Virus record (IMG/VR): IMGVR_UViG_3300022200_002069
Span: 1-21,687 of that record
Reading direction: 5' to 3' (one strand)
Length of the DNA stretch: 21,687 bases
From: a virus
A program made the translations under genes and the position numbers. Below, piece by piece: positions 5,156 through 13,962 of the stretch. Position 1 is the stretch's first letter, and every line of letters starts with the position of its first letter. Under the pieces are notes generated by a model that was given only the letters and a program-made list of their open reading frames with translations, was not told the DNA's origin and made no database searches.

Positions 5156-8100
5156 TTAAACAATAGTCCAGGTTGAGCCAGGAGGAATAGTGATTGTGAC
5201 ACTTGGGTTTACAGCAAGTGGACCAGCAGACATAGCGTTTTTACCTAAAGTAATGGAGTAGTTAGCAGTTACTGCTTGATCGTTTTCAAAAAACACTAGA
5301 TTAGTACCACCACCTTTAAGTGTTTCAGGAGTTGGTGTTTGCCAATACAAAGTTCCAGCGCCGTCTGTAGACAGTATTTGAGTAGTAGCTCCATCTGCAG
5401 CTGGTAATGTCCAAGTAACATCTGCTGCGATAGCACTAGGAGCTTTAAATCCTACAAAGTGAGAACCGTTAGCAGCTAATTCCTTGAATGCAAGAGTGTT
5501 AAGAACGTTTCCAGAAGTTTCAGATAGGAATAGGTTGCCAGTAAACGTATCACCAGTACTACGTGCAACGCTGCTGTCAACTTGAAGTTCAGTATTACTA
5601 ATTTCTAAACCACCATTAGCAGCTAAATCAACGCTAAACTCAGTGTTAGTTAGATCAAGACCATCGCCAGCGGTATAGGTGGTGTTAGTATCAGTAGCAG
5701 CGATGGTAATTGAACCGTTACCGTTGGTAATATTAACATTAGTACCAGCCGTAAGTGTAGCTTTACTTAGTGTGGTTCCACTTGAATTACCAATCAGAAG
5801 TTCACCATCGGCATAACTGGTTTGCCCAGTACCACCGTCAGCGGCCGCAAGTGTTCCTGTGATCGAAGAAGCACCAAGATCAACTGCAATTTCATTGTCC
5901 TGTCCTTCAGTTACAAGGCCGCCGTTGGCTTTTAGATCAGCAGCAAGTGAAATTGAACCAGTACCATTAGTGACGGTAATACCATCTCCTCCAGTAATAG
6001 TGGCTTTGGAAAGTGTATTACCAGTTGAATTACCAATCAGCAATTCACCGTCGGTGTAACTGGTTTGTCCAGTACCGCCATAATCAACACCAATTGTTGT
6101 ACCATTCCAAGTACCAGTACCGATGGTACCGACGCTAGTCAGACTAGAACCAGTAACAGTAGAGCCTAGAGTGGTGGCGTTTAGAACACTTGACCCATTA
6201 ATCTTATAATCTTTGCCTGATGCAAGATTAATGTTTTCACTGCTAGTCCAAGATGTGGAAGATTCTACATAATTAAATGTCTTATCGGTGGTCCCTTTAA
6301 CAGTAACACCGCCTCCATTTGAATAAAGATCACTTGGGCCAGGCTGGCTAAATGTTATGTTTGAATTAGTGGCTGTAATGTTATTGCTAACAGTAACTTC
6401 GTTAACGTTATTAACCGTCTGGTGGCTGACAATATATGTGTTTGCCGGAACACCGGTACCGGTAACCAGCATATTATCGATTACTTTGGCAAAATCATCG
6501 TCACTAACACCAGTAATAGTAGGACTATTATTTGTAGTGTTGCCAACAAAATCTTCACCAACAATAGAACTTAACGTAAGGTTTTTATCGTCAAGTGTAA
6601 TTTCAGTACTGTTAACTGTTGTAGTCGTACCATCTACTTGGAGGTTACCACCAATAACAATATTGCCAGTTGTAGTAACAGAAGCTGCTGCAATAGCCCC
6701 ACCATTAGTAATGTCATTACTATTTAGGTTGAGGTCGCCGGTCATTTGACCAGTACCATCTGTTGGCAGAGCACCCGCCGCCAAATCGTAAGCCTCTTTT
6801 ACTGCAGCTGCAGAGGCAACAACAGTAGAAGAATTTGTGTTTGTAGTATCAGTAATGCCTGTAATTGAACCAGCTGTTCCAGGACCACTCCCGTTATCAA
6901 AAGTGATACCGATATTTTGGTTTAGGTCAATATTACCCGACATAGCACCGCCAGTTTTTGGCAGAGCAGCATCAGCGGTAGTATTAGCAGTGTCTGCGTG
7001 ATCATAAGCAGCTTTTACGGCACTAGCTGTTGCAGCAGTCGTGGTTGAGGTACTGTCTGTCGCAGTGTTTAATTGGACAATGCCTGCAGCAGAAGTTGTA
7101 GCAGCGTTAATATCTAAAGTAACAGTTTTTACACCATTAGCAGTAGCAGTGGTTTTAGTAATAGGTAAGGTTACATCTACCTCTCCAACTTTACCATCTG
7201 TGTATTGTTTATTAGCAGCATCTGTATTTTGACCGGGGGTACCAAGACCGACAATTTTATAATTATTTAGGTCAACATTAGATCCAATTTGGATACCATT
7301 TTGTGTGGTAGATTTAACAGTTTGGTTAGCAGTATCTAAAGTTTCAATAAGAAGAGGGATACCTAAACTACCTGTAGGAAGACTGACGCTTCCCGATTGC
7401 TGATCAACTTCAAAATCACCAGCCTTAAACTTACCTTGATGGTCAACAATAACAGCCCAGATTTTGCCACCATCCAATTCAGTAATCTGTTTGGTTTCAT
7501 CTGGCGTACCACCGTTTTCAGGTAGTGCTCTGTAGTCAGTACCACTTCCCGCATATTCCATAGTGTGACCGCTAGATGCGACCATAGAACGGAAATAAAA
7601 TGAAACCGTGGTATTGTTACTGACAGGGAATTGCAAACCATCATTAAGAGACGCATTAGTTTGGTTTGCCCTAAAGATAGTAACCTCACCGGTTGTGCTA
7701 TTCCAATTAGTAATTGGATAAACCACTGATCCAATTTGGACTACCATATTGGTTGAGGGGACGCCTGTTCCTCCGCCACCAATAGTAAAAGATGAAATAT
7801 TATCAATTTTTATTTTATCAGCTCCAACAAGGTAACCGCTGTTTTGATTTACCTGTGCCGTAAAAATTGCACTTGGCGACTTACCGTCTGCAACCAAAGC
7901 ATAATCACCAAAGTCAGTGGTTGATGCAGCAAGGTTTGCTTGACCACCATTATGAGCTTTGAGGTGGTAATGACCAAAGAATGAATAGCTACTCGTCAGC
8001 TGTGTGTAGCCATTATTAGTAACAAAGATACCTGGACCTTTAAGACCAACTTGTGTAAAGCTGTCAGCAACCATTGACCGCAGTTTACTGTCATATGCAG

Positions 8101-9751
8101 GTTTAGCACCGTCAATAATAATACCACCTCCAGTAAATTCAGAGGTCAAATCACCAGCAGTACCAGCAGCAATATCGGTAGTACTGTAAGCTACTCGCTG
8201 GTCCCAATCACCTGGCATTGGATTTGAATAATCTTCTCTGTAATTAGAGTTAAGAATCTGACTATCAGTAAAGTTAGTACAGTTTTGAATATAAGGTGAT
8301 TTGTTAATCTTAGCTCCAGGCAAGAAGCCAAAGATCCAACCCTGATAGCTAGGCAAGCCTGTAGGATTGGTAGAGGAGTTGTACGCATCAATAGGGTGTG
8401 GGTCTGCGCCAGTTGTATCAGCTTTCATACCAACAAAAGTCATGTTGGCAATGTAAGTACCGCTATTACAACGGAACATCACAGCGTCAACATAATTCTG
8501 CTGGTTTACGTTCCAATAATCAGGGTTAGTAGTTCCAGCGCCAACAGTTTGCTCAGCTTCCATAGTTTGATATGGATCTTGCATCTTGCTTTCGCAGTTA
8601 GACAACGGCTGTACAAAGACACTACGAATAGAGTCACCAACAATTGACAGGTTCTTTTGGGTGATGTCTAGCGGCAATTGTTCCTGATAAACACCAGGGG
8701 CAATTGAAATGTAGTCACCATCATTAGCAAGTTCAAGAGCACGTTTAATAGTACGTACTTGGTTGATAATACGCCTTCCATTATTTGTATCATTACCACT
8801 ATACCTATCAACATAAATAGTTGTAGGTTGCACAGTAAAGTCTCCACCTGATGCTACAGCAACCCAACTGGTACCATTGAAAATACTAACAGTTTTGTCG
8901 GCGTCATTTTGAAACCAGACTTGACCCTTTAATTTATTAGTAGTAGACAGTGCAGAAGCGCCTGGCTGTGTTACATAGTTTCGATAGCGATGCTCAGCGG
9001 TAGCAGCAGAAACAAGACGGTCGTCATTAAATGCGCCGCTTTGCGTTTCAGTTAGACCCTCAGTTTCGATAATAATATCGTCTTCTAAAAGTCGATTAGC
9101 ATCAACACCACCTTCTTGGATACCAATAACAGTTGTACCGTTTGAAGTATTAGGCCTTACATCGATACCATCTGCACCAGTTATGTCAGTTGTGATAGCA
9201 GTGTCAATCTTGGTGTCAACACGGTCATCAATAGCTTCTGTAGTAGCAATTTTGGTATCGTCACTTACCCAAGGATTTCCATCATAAATAGTGTTGTCAA
9301 ACCTATCCCAATAATAATCTTTCAGGTATTCTTCAACATCTTCAGGAACACCAGGGCAGTTAGCTTCTTGTAGAGCATAACGAAGTTGCTCAAAGTTCTT
9401 GTTCAGGTCATCGGACCTAATGGCAGAACCAGGGTTGAACAACGCTCGGATGTCGTCAGTGTTGGTAACACGACGGATCTTAACGTTGTCAACATAATCT
9501 TCGTTTTCTCCCAATACTTGATCCGTTTTATTAGGGGGAGCAGTACCAGTAAACTCTACAATGGTTGGGTTAGCATCATCAATTTGCCAGGGATAAGTGG
9601 CATCAGTCGTGAGTTTTTCGTCCCATTCTTTAGTTGTAGCGTTCCAAAAGTAAACGTGTATTTCAGATTTAAAAATGTACGGGAAGTTAAAAGAAAACTG
9701 TGTCTTTGTCCCGTCTCCAGATTGAATTGTTTGTACGTCAGCACACGACAT
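5156..9751 (-). CDS. Mosaic tail fibre with T7 gp17-like N-terminus
   Basis: At 1531 residues this is nearly three times the length of T7 gp17. Residues 1-135 resemble the T7 fibre domain that docks on the tail, with VKIRRVTNTDDIRALF and IRSDDLNKNFEQLRYALQEA. Residues about 310-650 look like a right-handed beta-helix (TIYVDRYSGNDTNNG, then DGDYISIAPGVYQE). Residues 725-790 (GHTMEYAGSGTDYRALP, GGKIWAVIVDHQGKF) match a module I remember from T4-like cyanophage fibres. Then come coiled-coil-type units (KAAYDHADTA, ALPKTGGAMSGNI), a VDGTTTTVNSTEITLDDKN module, two GGTGQTSY repeats and a C-terminal tip NAMSAGPLAVNPSVTITIPP that is frequent in cyanophage fibres. It probably determines host attachment. 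The composition suggests assembly from recombined parts. Confidence 0.9.
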   Translation of the reverse strand: MSCADVQTIQSGDGTKTQFSFNFPYIFKSEIHVYFWNATTKEWDEKLTTDATYPWQIDDANPTIVEFTGTAPPNKTDQVLGENEDYVDNVKIRRVTNTDDIRALFNPGSAIRSDDLNKNFEQLRYALQEANCPGVPEDVEEYLKDYYWDRFDNTIYDGNPWVSDDTKIATTEAIDDRVDTKIDTAITTDITGADGIDVRPNTSNGTTVIGIQEGGVDANRLLEDDIIIETEGLTETQSGAFNDDRLVSAATAEHRYRNYVTQPGASALSTTNKLKGQVWFQNDADKTVSIFNGTSWVAVASGGDFTVQPTTIYVDRYSGNDTNNGRRIINQVRTIKRALELANDGDYISIAPGVYQEQLPLDITQKNLSIVGDSIRSVFVQPLSNCESKMQDPYQTMEAEQTVGAGTTNPDYWNVNQQNYVDAVMFRCNSGTYIANMTFVGMKADTTGADPHPIDAYNSSTNPTGLPSYQGWIFGFLPGAKINKSPYIQNCTNFTDSQILNSNYREDYSNPMPGDWDQRVAYSTTDIAAGTAGDLTSEFTGGGIIIDGAKPAYDSKLRSMVADSFTQVGLKGPGIFVTNNGYTQLTSSYSFFGHYHLKAHNGGQANLAASTTDFGDYALVADGKSPSAIFTAQVNQNSGYLVGADKIKIDNISSFTIGGGGTGVPSTNMVVQIGSVVYPITNWNSTTGEVTIFRANQTNASLNDGLQFPVSNNTTVSFYFRSMVASSGHTMEYAGSGTDYRALPENGGTPDETKQITELDGGKIWAVIVDHQGKFKAGDFEVDQQSGSVSLPTGSLGIPLLIETLDTANQTVKSTTQNGIQIGSNVDLNNYKIVGLGTPGQNTDAANKQYTDGKVGEVDVTLPITKTTATANGVKTVTLDINAATTSAAGIVQLNTATDSTSTTTAATASAVKAAYDHADTANTTADAALPKTGGAMSGNIDLNQNIGITFDNGSGPGTAGSITGITDTTNTNSSTVVASAAAVKEAYDLAAGALPTDGTGQMTGDLNLNSNDITNGGAIAAASVTTTGNIVIGGNLQVDGTTTTVNSTEITLDDKNLTLSSIVGEDFVGNTTNNSPTITGVSDDDFAKVIDNMLVTGTGVPANTYIVSHQTVNNVNEVTVSNNITATNSNITFSQPGPSDLYSNGGGVTVKGTTDKTFNYVESSTSWTSSENINLASGKDYKINGSSVLNATTLGSTVTGSSLTSVGTIGTGTWNGTTIGVDYGGTGQTSYTDGELLIGNSTGNTLSKATITGGDGITVTNGTGSISLAADLKANGGLVTEGQDNEIAVDLGASSITGTLAAADGGTGQTSYADGELLIGNSSGTTLSKATLTAGTNVNITNGNGSITIAATDTNTTYTAGDGLDLTNTEFSVDLAANGGLEISNTELQVDSSVARSTGDTFTGNLFLSETSGNVLNTLAFKELAANGSHFVGFKAPSAIAADVTWTLPAADGATTQILSTDGAGTLYWQTPTPETLKGGGTNLVFFENDQAVTANYSITLGKNAMSAGPLAVNPSVTITIPPGSTWTIV
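5690..6082 (-). repeat. Two copies of the GGTGQTSY fibre repeat
   Basis: Two 50-residue units, at 5933-6082 and 5690-5839, each read GGTGQTSY-x-DGELLIGNS and continue LSKAT, then a T-N-G-x-GSI segment. They lie 81 residues apart and are separated by an ANGGLVTEGQDNEIAVDL segment. Such units build the shaft of many marine phage fibres and are likely sites of recombination. Confidence 0.85.
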
Positions 9752-9765
9752 GATTAGTCACAATG

Positions 9766-12700
9766 TTATTTACGAATTTGGATGGATTCTAAATTAAGAG
9801 TTTCACCTGCAATATTAGCTTGAGCAGTCAAATCTTTTTCAACTTGCCTTAACTCAATTGCAGCGTACATGTCAGCATCCATCTCTGCATAAGCAATATC
9901 TTCTGCAGCACGCCGGGCTTCAGACAGCCTAGCATGGATGTCATGCCATTTCTTAAGAGACACTTCATCAGACTTGTAACCTTGACTACGTAGTTGACGT
10001 AGCTTTTCAATGCTCTTCCAATTACCAGCATCACGCATAATTTCTGCAATAGCTTCTCTAAAGAATCCACGCTCACCCATCAGACGGAACAATTCTGAAC
10101 GTTCAGCAGGAAGTAGTTTAACACCATCCTTAGTTCTAAACGTAGTGTTAACGTCAAACTCAATCTCTTGTAAAAACTTTTCCTCAGGAGATTGGTCAGG
10201 GTGTACTTTAATGGGACTGTAAGCATTCCAAAGGCGTTGCATTATGCCATAACCATTAGGTTTCTTACCAGTAACCGGGCTGTAAATATACGGTTCACGG
10301 TTAGTAGGATCAAGAGCACCAACAAAACGGTTACGGTTTTGAAGTTGTGACATAAGGTCTTGTTCAACTTCTTGTAAACCTTCGCTAAAAATACGTGACC
10401 ATTCACCACGTAAAGAAGACAAAGGACCAAGGCTGTTAATAAACCCAGCACCCCAGCGACTCATAGCACCTTCATTACCACTCACCATATCCATCAAAGG
10501 TTTGAGAGTAGACAAAGCAGTGCGATCAGTGATAGCAGCACCAAGTACAAAAGCAGCTTTTTCAAAGAACCTTTCAGTAGCAGCTTCACCTAACATGTCA
10601 AAGTTGTCACCAATATTAGCAACAAGTGCCATCCAGTCTGCTAAAGGACCGAAAGAGTCGTAAGAATACCACTTACCGTCTAGACCTTTGATACTACGAG
10701 GTTTCCAGTTAGAGTTCTTTACTCGTGATGCTTGTGATTCTTTATCATAAAGACCATCACCAGTAATACGATCATTCATAAAAAGACCAACCGCACCAGT
10801 CACTGCAAGACCACCAATAGCCTTACGACCACGAGTCATGTACTTAAGATCTGCTAGTTTGTTTTGCTTAGCAATAACATCCATATTTTCAATATTAATG
10901 TTACGTGCTTTTAGCAAATCATTAACACGATCTTCATTTGCAAGTAGATCAGCAAGAGGAGTGTAAGCTAATTCATTAACATCACGTTGGAATGGCGTCC
11001 AAGGTCCATACTTACCCATGATGTCAATCATGTTCATTCCAGTAGTCTGGAACATCATAAATGGACGAACAGTAGGAAGAACGTTAACAAAGTCAGTCAT
11101 ACCTTGAGCAAGAGGTGTGTCAAGGTTCAATGCCATCTCATCAGTGGCATACTTAACGGCTTCATCTTTCAACAAACCATCATCACCAAACATCTTTTTA
11201 TAATATTTGTCGGCAATAGGTTTGACGTTTTCTTTAGTAATGGGTTTACCAGATGAGATAAGCTCATCCATTGCACGGAAACGTGCTTCTGCAGATGCAT
11301 TAAATACACCAGTAAAACCGTCCAACGCTGTCATAGCATTAGGACCAAAGCGCAGAACCGGGTCTTTGGCAAGGTCATTCAACATTTCAATTTGATTGAC
11401 CACATACTGCAACCCTTCTTTACCTTCAGCAGCTTGAGTACGTGCAGCTTCTTTCAAAAAGGCAAGTTCACGTTCAGATTGCATAAGCAAATCAATTCGA
11501 GTAGCAGAACTTACAGAGGCAGGATCACGAGATGCACGCAAGAAAACATCACCAGCATAAGGTAATGCACGTTGGAGTGTTTCACCCATAGAGCTATAAG
11601 CTACCCAACCACGTTGAATTGCTTTTAGATCCCAAGACATTAAAGCGCCAGCAAAGTGTGCTGTTGGTTGTGAAATGATACCACCAAAGTTACCAGCAAG
11701 AGCACCAACACTTGAACCAATCCCAAGAATACTATTGTAAATATTAGACCAAACACCAGCAACCAGTTTGTTTTGAACTTCTGGGTTAAGATTAACAAGA
11801 GCACTACCAAGATCAGTAGTCATTGAGGCAATGTACTGATTCATCTTGACAATAGTGTCAATACGACCATCAGTAAGTTCATATGCCATCAGGAACTGAT
11901 CCATAAGTTGTGGTTGATTAGCAGCAATTTGCCTTAGGCTATCACCAAACCGTTGGGAATCAGCAAAGATACGTTGTGCTACTTCACCTGCACCAAGCAC
12001 AGTAGCTTCATTATAACCTTCGATGTTTCTAAATCCATTCTTAATTTGTTGGATTAGACCCATCTTACGGTTTTTGTAGTACTTAGCAGAAGAAGACAAC
12101 TGACTGACATATTGCATCATGTCAATAATTTTCTCTTGTGCTGCAGGTACTGCGCTAGTACCAGCCATTAGACGTGCACCTTCAGAAAGGTCTGAGATGC
12201 GTCCAGAAAGGCTCCCAGCAAGCAAAGACTGTGCCCTTGCTACATCCATACTAGACAGCTCTGAACCGAAGCCTCTGAGGGCTTTAGCAGCCATAGCAAA
12301 CCCACCTTCCGCAAGGATCTCTTTACCATCTGCATCACGAGTAATGTACGGTTCAAGTACCTGTCGAATGTCTGCTTTACTCATGCGTGGGTCAAACAGT
12401 TGGATAGCAACGTCTTCGTTTGCATCTAATACATCATCAAACGTAACCTTCCAGTTTGCACCTTCTGCACCAACACGACCAGCTTGCTTAAGTTGATCAG
12501 CAAGACCAAGCACAATATCTTGAGCAGCATCACCACTCTTCAGAGCATACTTAAGAGCAGGCTCAGAGATCATGTTACCAATACGACCATAAGAAGTGTC
12601 TAGGTTACGTGCAATTCGTGCAGCATCAATGCTAGCACCAACAACACCAAAGTCATCTACAGTACGTACACCAATTTCAGTGTAGTCATACAAGTCATGG

Positions 12701-13956
12701 ACACCTTTAAGAGGTTGATCAAGTGCAGGGTTTTGACTGTAATTATAAGCACCTACTTCATCCAACGCTTGCTCTTGTTTAAAAACAGAACGTGTGACAG
12801 CTTCCTCAGGTGTTTCTCTTAACAAACCACCTTCTCTGTAAGCCTTGATCATTTCTTCTTGCTGTTCAGGACCAAGCTCACTAAACTTAGGCCTTGCTTT
12901 TACAGTAGCTTCTTGTACTTCTTTACCAAGATCTTCAAAGTTTTCTGCAGTGTCCCAAATCCTAGCGGTCTGCTCAAATTCGGTAGCCTGGGGTTGTGTG
13001 TCAAACACTTTAGCAGCTTGGTTAAACTCAGAGGTCTCAGGTTCTGCTGTCCTTAACCAAGCACGTGCTTCAGGTGTTTCACCTACCAAACGGTTTGATT
13101 CACGCAGAGCAGCGGAAGTACCACCAAGAGCACTTACAAAACGAGTAGCACCAATACCAAGGTCAGTAACAATACCAAGACCAAGATCTTCGTAAATGTT
13201 CTTTTGTCGTTTGGTGTCTTCATCGTCATCAGCCAAAGTAGCCATGCTATCTGGAATGAAATCAAACGTTTTGGGGAATGATTGTTTAAGAGTACCCGTC
13301 AGGTTATCTTCAGTGTACTCACGACTAACAGCACCAACTGCAACACCTGCACCCATTTGAGTACCAGCTTGACCGATAAGTTGTACAAATTTATTGTTCA
13401 AAACGGACCAACCAAGCTTAGCTTTTCCTGCCATACCAGCAGCATTTAACAAACCAGCACCCATCATTGTCGGAACAACAACAGAAGAAATTTCACGAAC
13501 TGATTGTGCTACTTCGTTTTCAAACTCAGTGATTTTTGGTATGTTGACTCCAGGAATAATATTCAGTAAGTCTGTACCAAAATCAAGCAAACTTGTAGGA
13601 ATAGAAAGTGCTACTTCAGCAGTACCACGTGGGTCAGTTGCAAACTTTTCAAGTGAGCTGTCAATACCACCACCCATTTGGCGACGGTTCCACTCATCAC
13701 GGCTCATACCTTGAGCAGCGTAATAAGAATAATCTTTAGAAGGATCGAATACTATATCTTCTTGAGTAGCTTCTTCCGTAGAAGGAGCAGAGGGTTGAGC
13801 TGGTTTAGGCTGTCCTCCCGTAGGAGTAGGGGGTTGTTCTTCAGGTTGAGCGGCTTGTTCAGCCTGTTGTTGAAGCTGCATCTGAGCGTTAAACTCATCA
13901 GACAGCTCCATCTCACCTGGATCCTCCCTAAACTGCTCATAAGGATCGTATTCCAT
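9766..13956 (-). CDS. Internal virion protein, T7 gp16-like
   Basis: This 1396-residue protein is slightly longer than T7 gp16 (1318) and occupies the same place, after the gp15-like gene and before the tail fibre. Residues about 20-70 are Gln/Pro-rich and probably disordered. Apolar Gly/Ala stretches that could enter a membrane lie near 159-209 (VVPTMMGAGLLNAAGMAG, QLIGQAGTQMGAGVAVGAVS), 732-772 (IGSSVGALAGNFGGI) and 1042-1056 (AIGGLAVTGAVGLFM). Most of the rest is helical. In T7 this protein is ejected and forms part of a channel across the cell envelope. The lytic transglycosylase domain found at the N-terminus of T7 gp16 is not visible here. The ATG follows the previous stop by six bases without a clear ribosome site. 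Assignment rests on size, order and hydrophobic pattern. Confidence 0.82.
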   Translation of the reverse strand: MEYDPYEQFREDPGEMELSDEFNAQMQLQQQAEQAAQPEEQPPTPTGGQPKPAQPSAPSTEEATQEDIVFDPSKDYSYYAAQGMSRDEWNRRQMGGGIDSSLEKFATDPRGTAEVALSIPTSLLDFGTDLLNIIPGVNIPKITEFENEVAQSVREISSVVVPTMMGAGLLNAAGMAGKAKLGWSVLNNKFVQLIGQAGTQMGAGVAVGAVSREYTEDNLTGTLKQSFPKTFDFIPDSMATLADDDEDTKRQKNIYEDLGLGIVTDLGIGATRFVSALGGTSAALRESNRLVGETPEARAWLRTAEPETSEFNQAAKVFDTQPQATEFEQTARIWDTAENFEDLGKEVQEATVKARPKFSELGPEQQEEMIKAYREGGLLRETPEEAVTRSVFKQEQALDEVGAYNYSQNPALDQPLKGVHDLYDYTEIGVRTVDDFGVVGASIDAARIARNLDTSYGRIGNMISEPALKYALKSGDAAQDIVLGLADQLKQAGRVGAEGANWKVTFDDVLDANEDVAIQLFDPRMSKADIRQVLEPYITRDADGKEILAEGGFAMAAKALRGFGSELSSMDVARAQSLLAGSLSGRISDLSEGARLMAGTSAVPAAQEKIIDMMQYVSQLSSSAKYYKNRKMGLIQQIKNGFRNIEGYNEATVLGAGEVAQRIFADSQRFGDSLRQIAANQPQLMDQFLMAYELTDGRIDTIVKMNQYIASMTTDLGSALVNLNPEVQNKLVAGVWSNIYNSILGIGSSVGALAGNFGGIISQPTAHFAGALMSWDLKAIQRGWVAYSSMGETLQRALPYAGDVFLRASRDPASVSSATRIDLLMQSERELAFLKEAARTQAAEGKEGLQYVVNQIEMLNDLAKDPVLRFGPNAMTALDGFTGVFNASAEARFRAMDELISSGKPITKENVKPIADKYYKKMFGDDGLLKDEAVKYATDEMALNLDTPLAQGMTDFVNVLPTVRPFMMFQTTGMNMIDIMGKYGPWTPFQRDVNELAYTPLADLLANEDRVNDLLKARNINIENMDVIAKQNKLADLKYMTRGRKAIGGLAVTGAVGLFMNDRITGDGLYDKESQASRVKNSNWKPRSIKGLDGKWYSYDSFGPLADWMALVANIGDNFDMLGEAATERFFEKAAFVLGAAITDRTALSTLKPLMDMVSGNEGAMSRWGAGFINSLGPLSSLRGEWSRIFSEGLQEVEQDLMSQLQNRNRFVGALDPTNREPYIYSPVTGKKPNGYGIMQRLWNAYSPIKVHPDQSPEEKFLQEIEFDVNTTFRTKDGVKLLPAERSELFRLMGERGFFREAIAEIMRDAGNWKSIEKLRQLRSQGYKSDEVSLKKWHDIHARLSEARRAAEDIAYAEMDADMYAAIELRQVEKDLTAQANIAGETLNLESIQIRK

Positions 13957-13962
13957 AGTTAA

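Noticed and set aside
5690-7036. CRISPR-like repeats
   Set aside because: The repeats are coding, in frame, spaced unevenly and encode fibre units.
13678-13962. Plus-strand open frame opposite the gp16-like N-terminus
   Set aside because: It mirrors a low-complexity Gln/Pro coding region, has no ribosome site, and opposes a clear gene.
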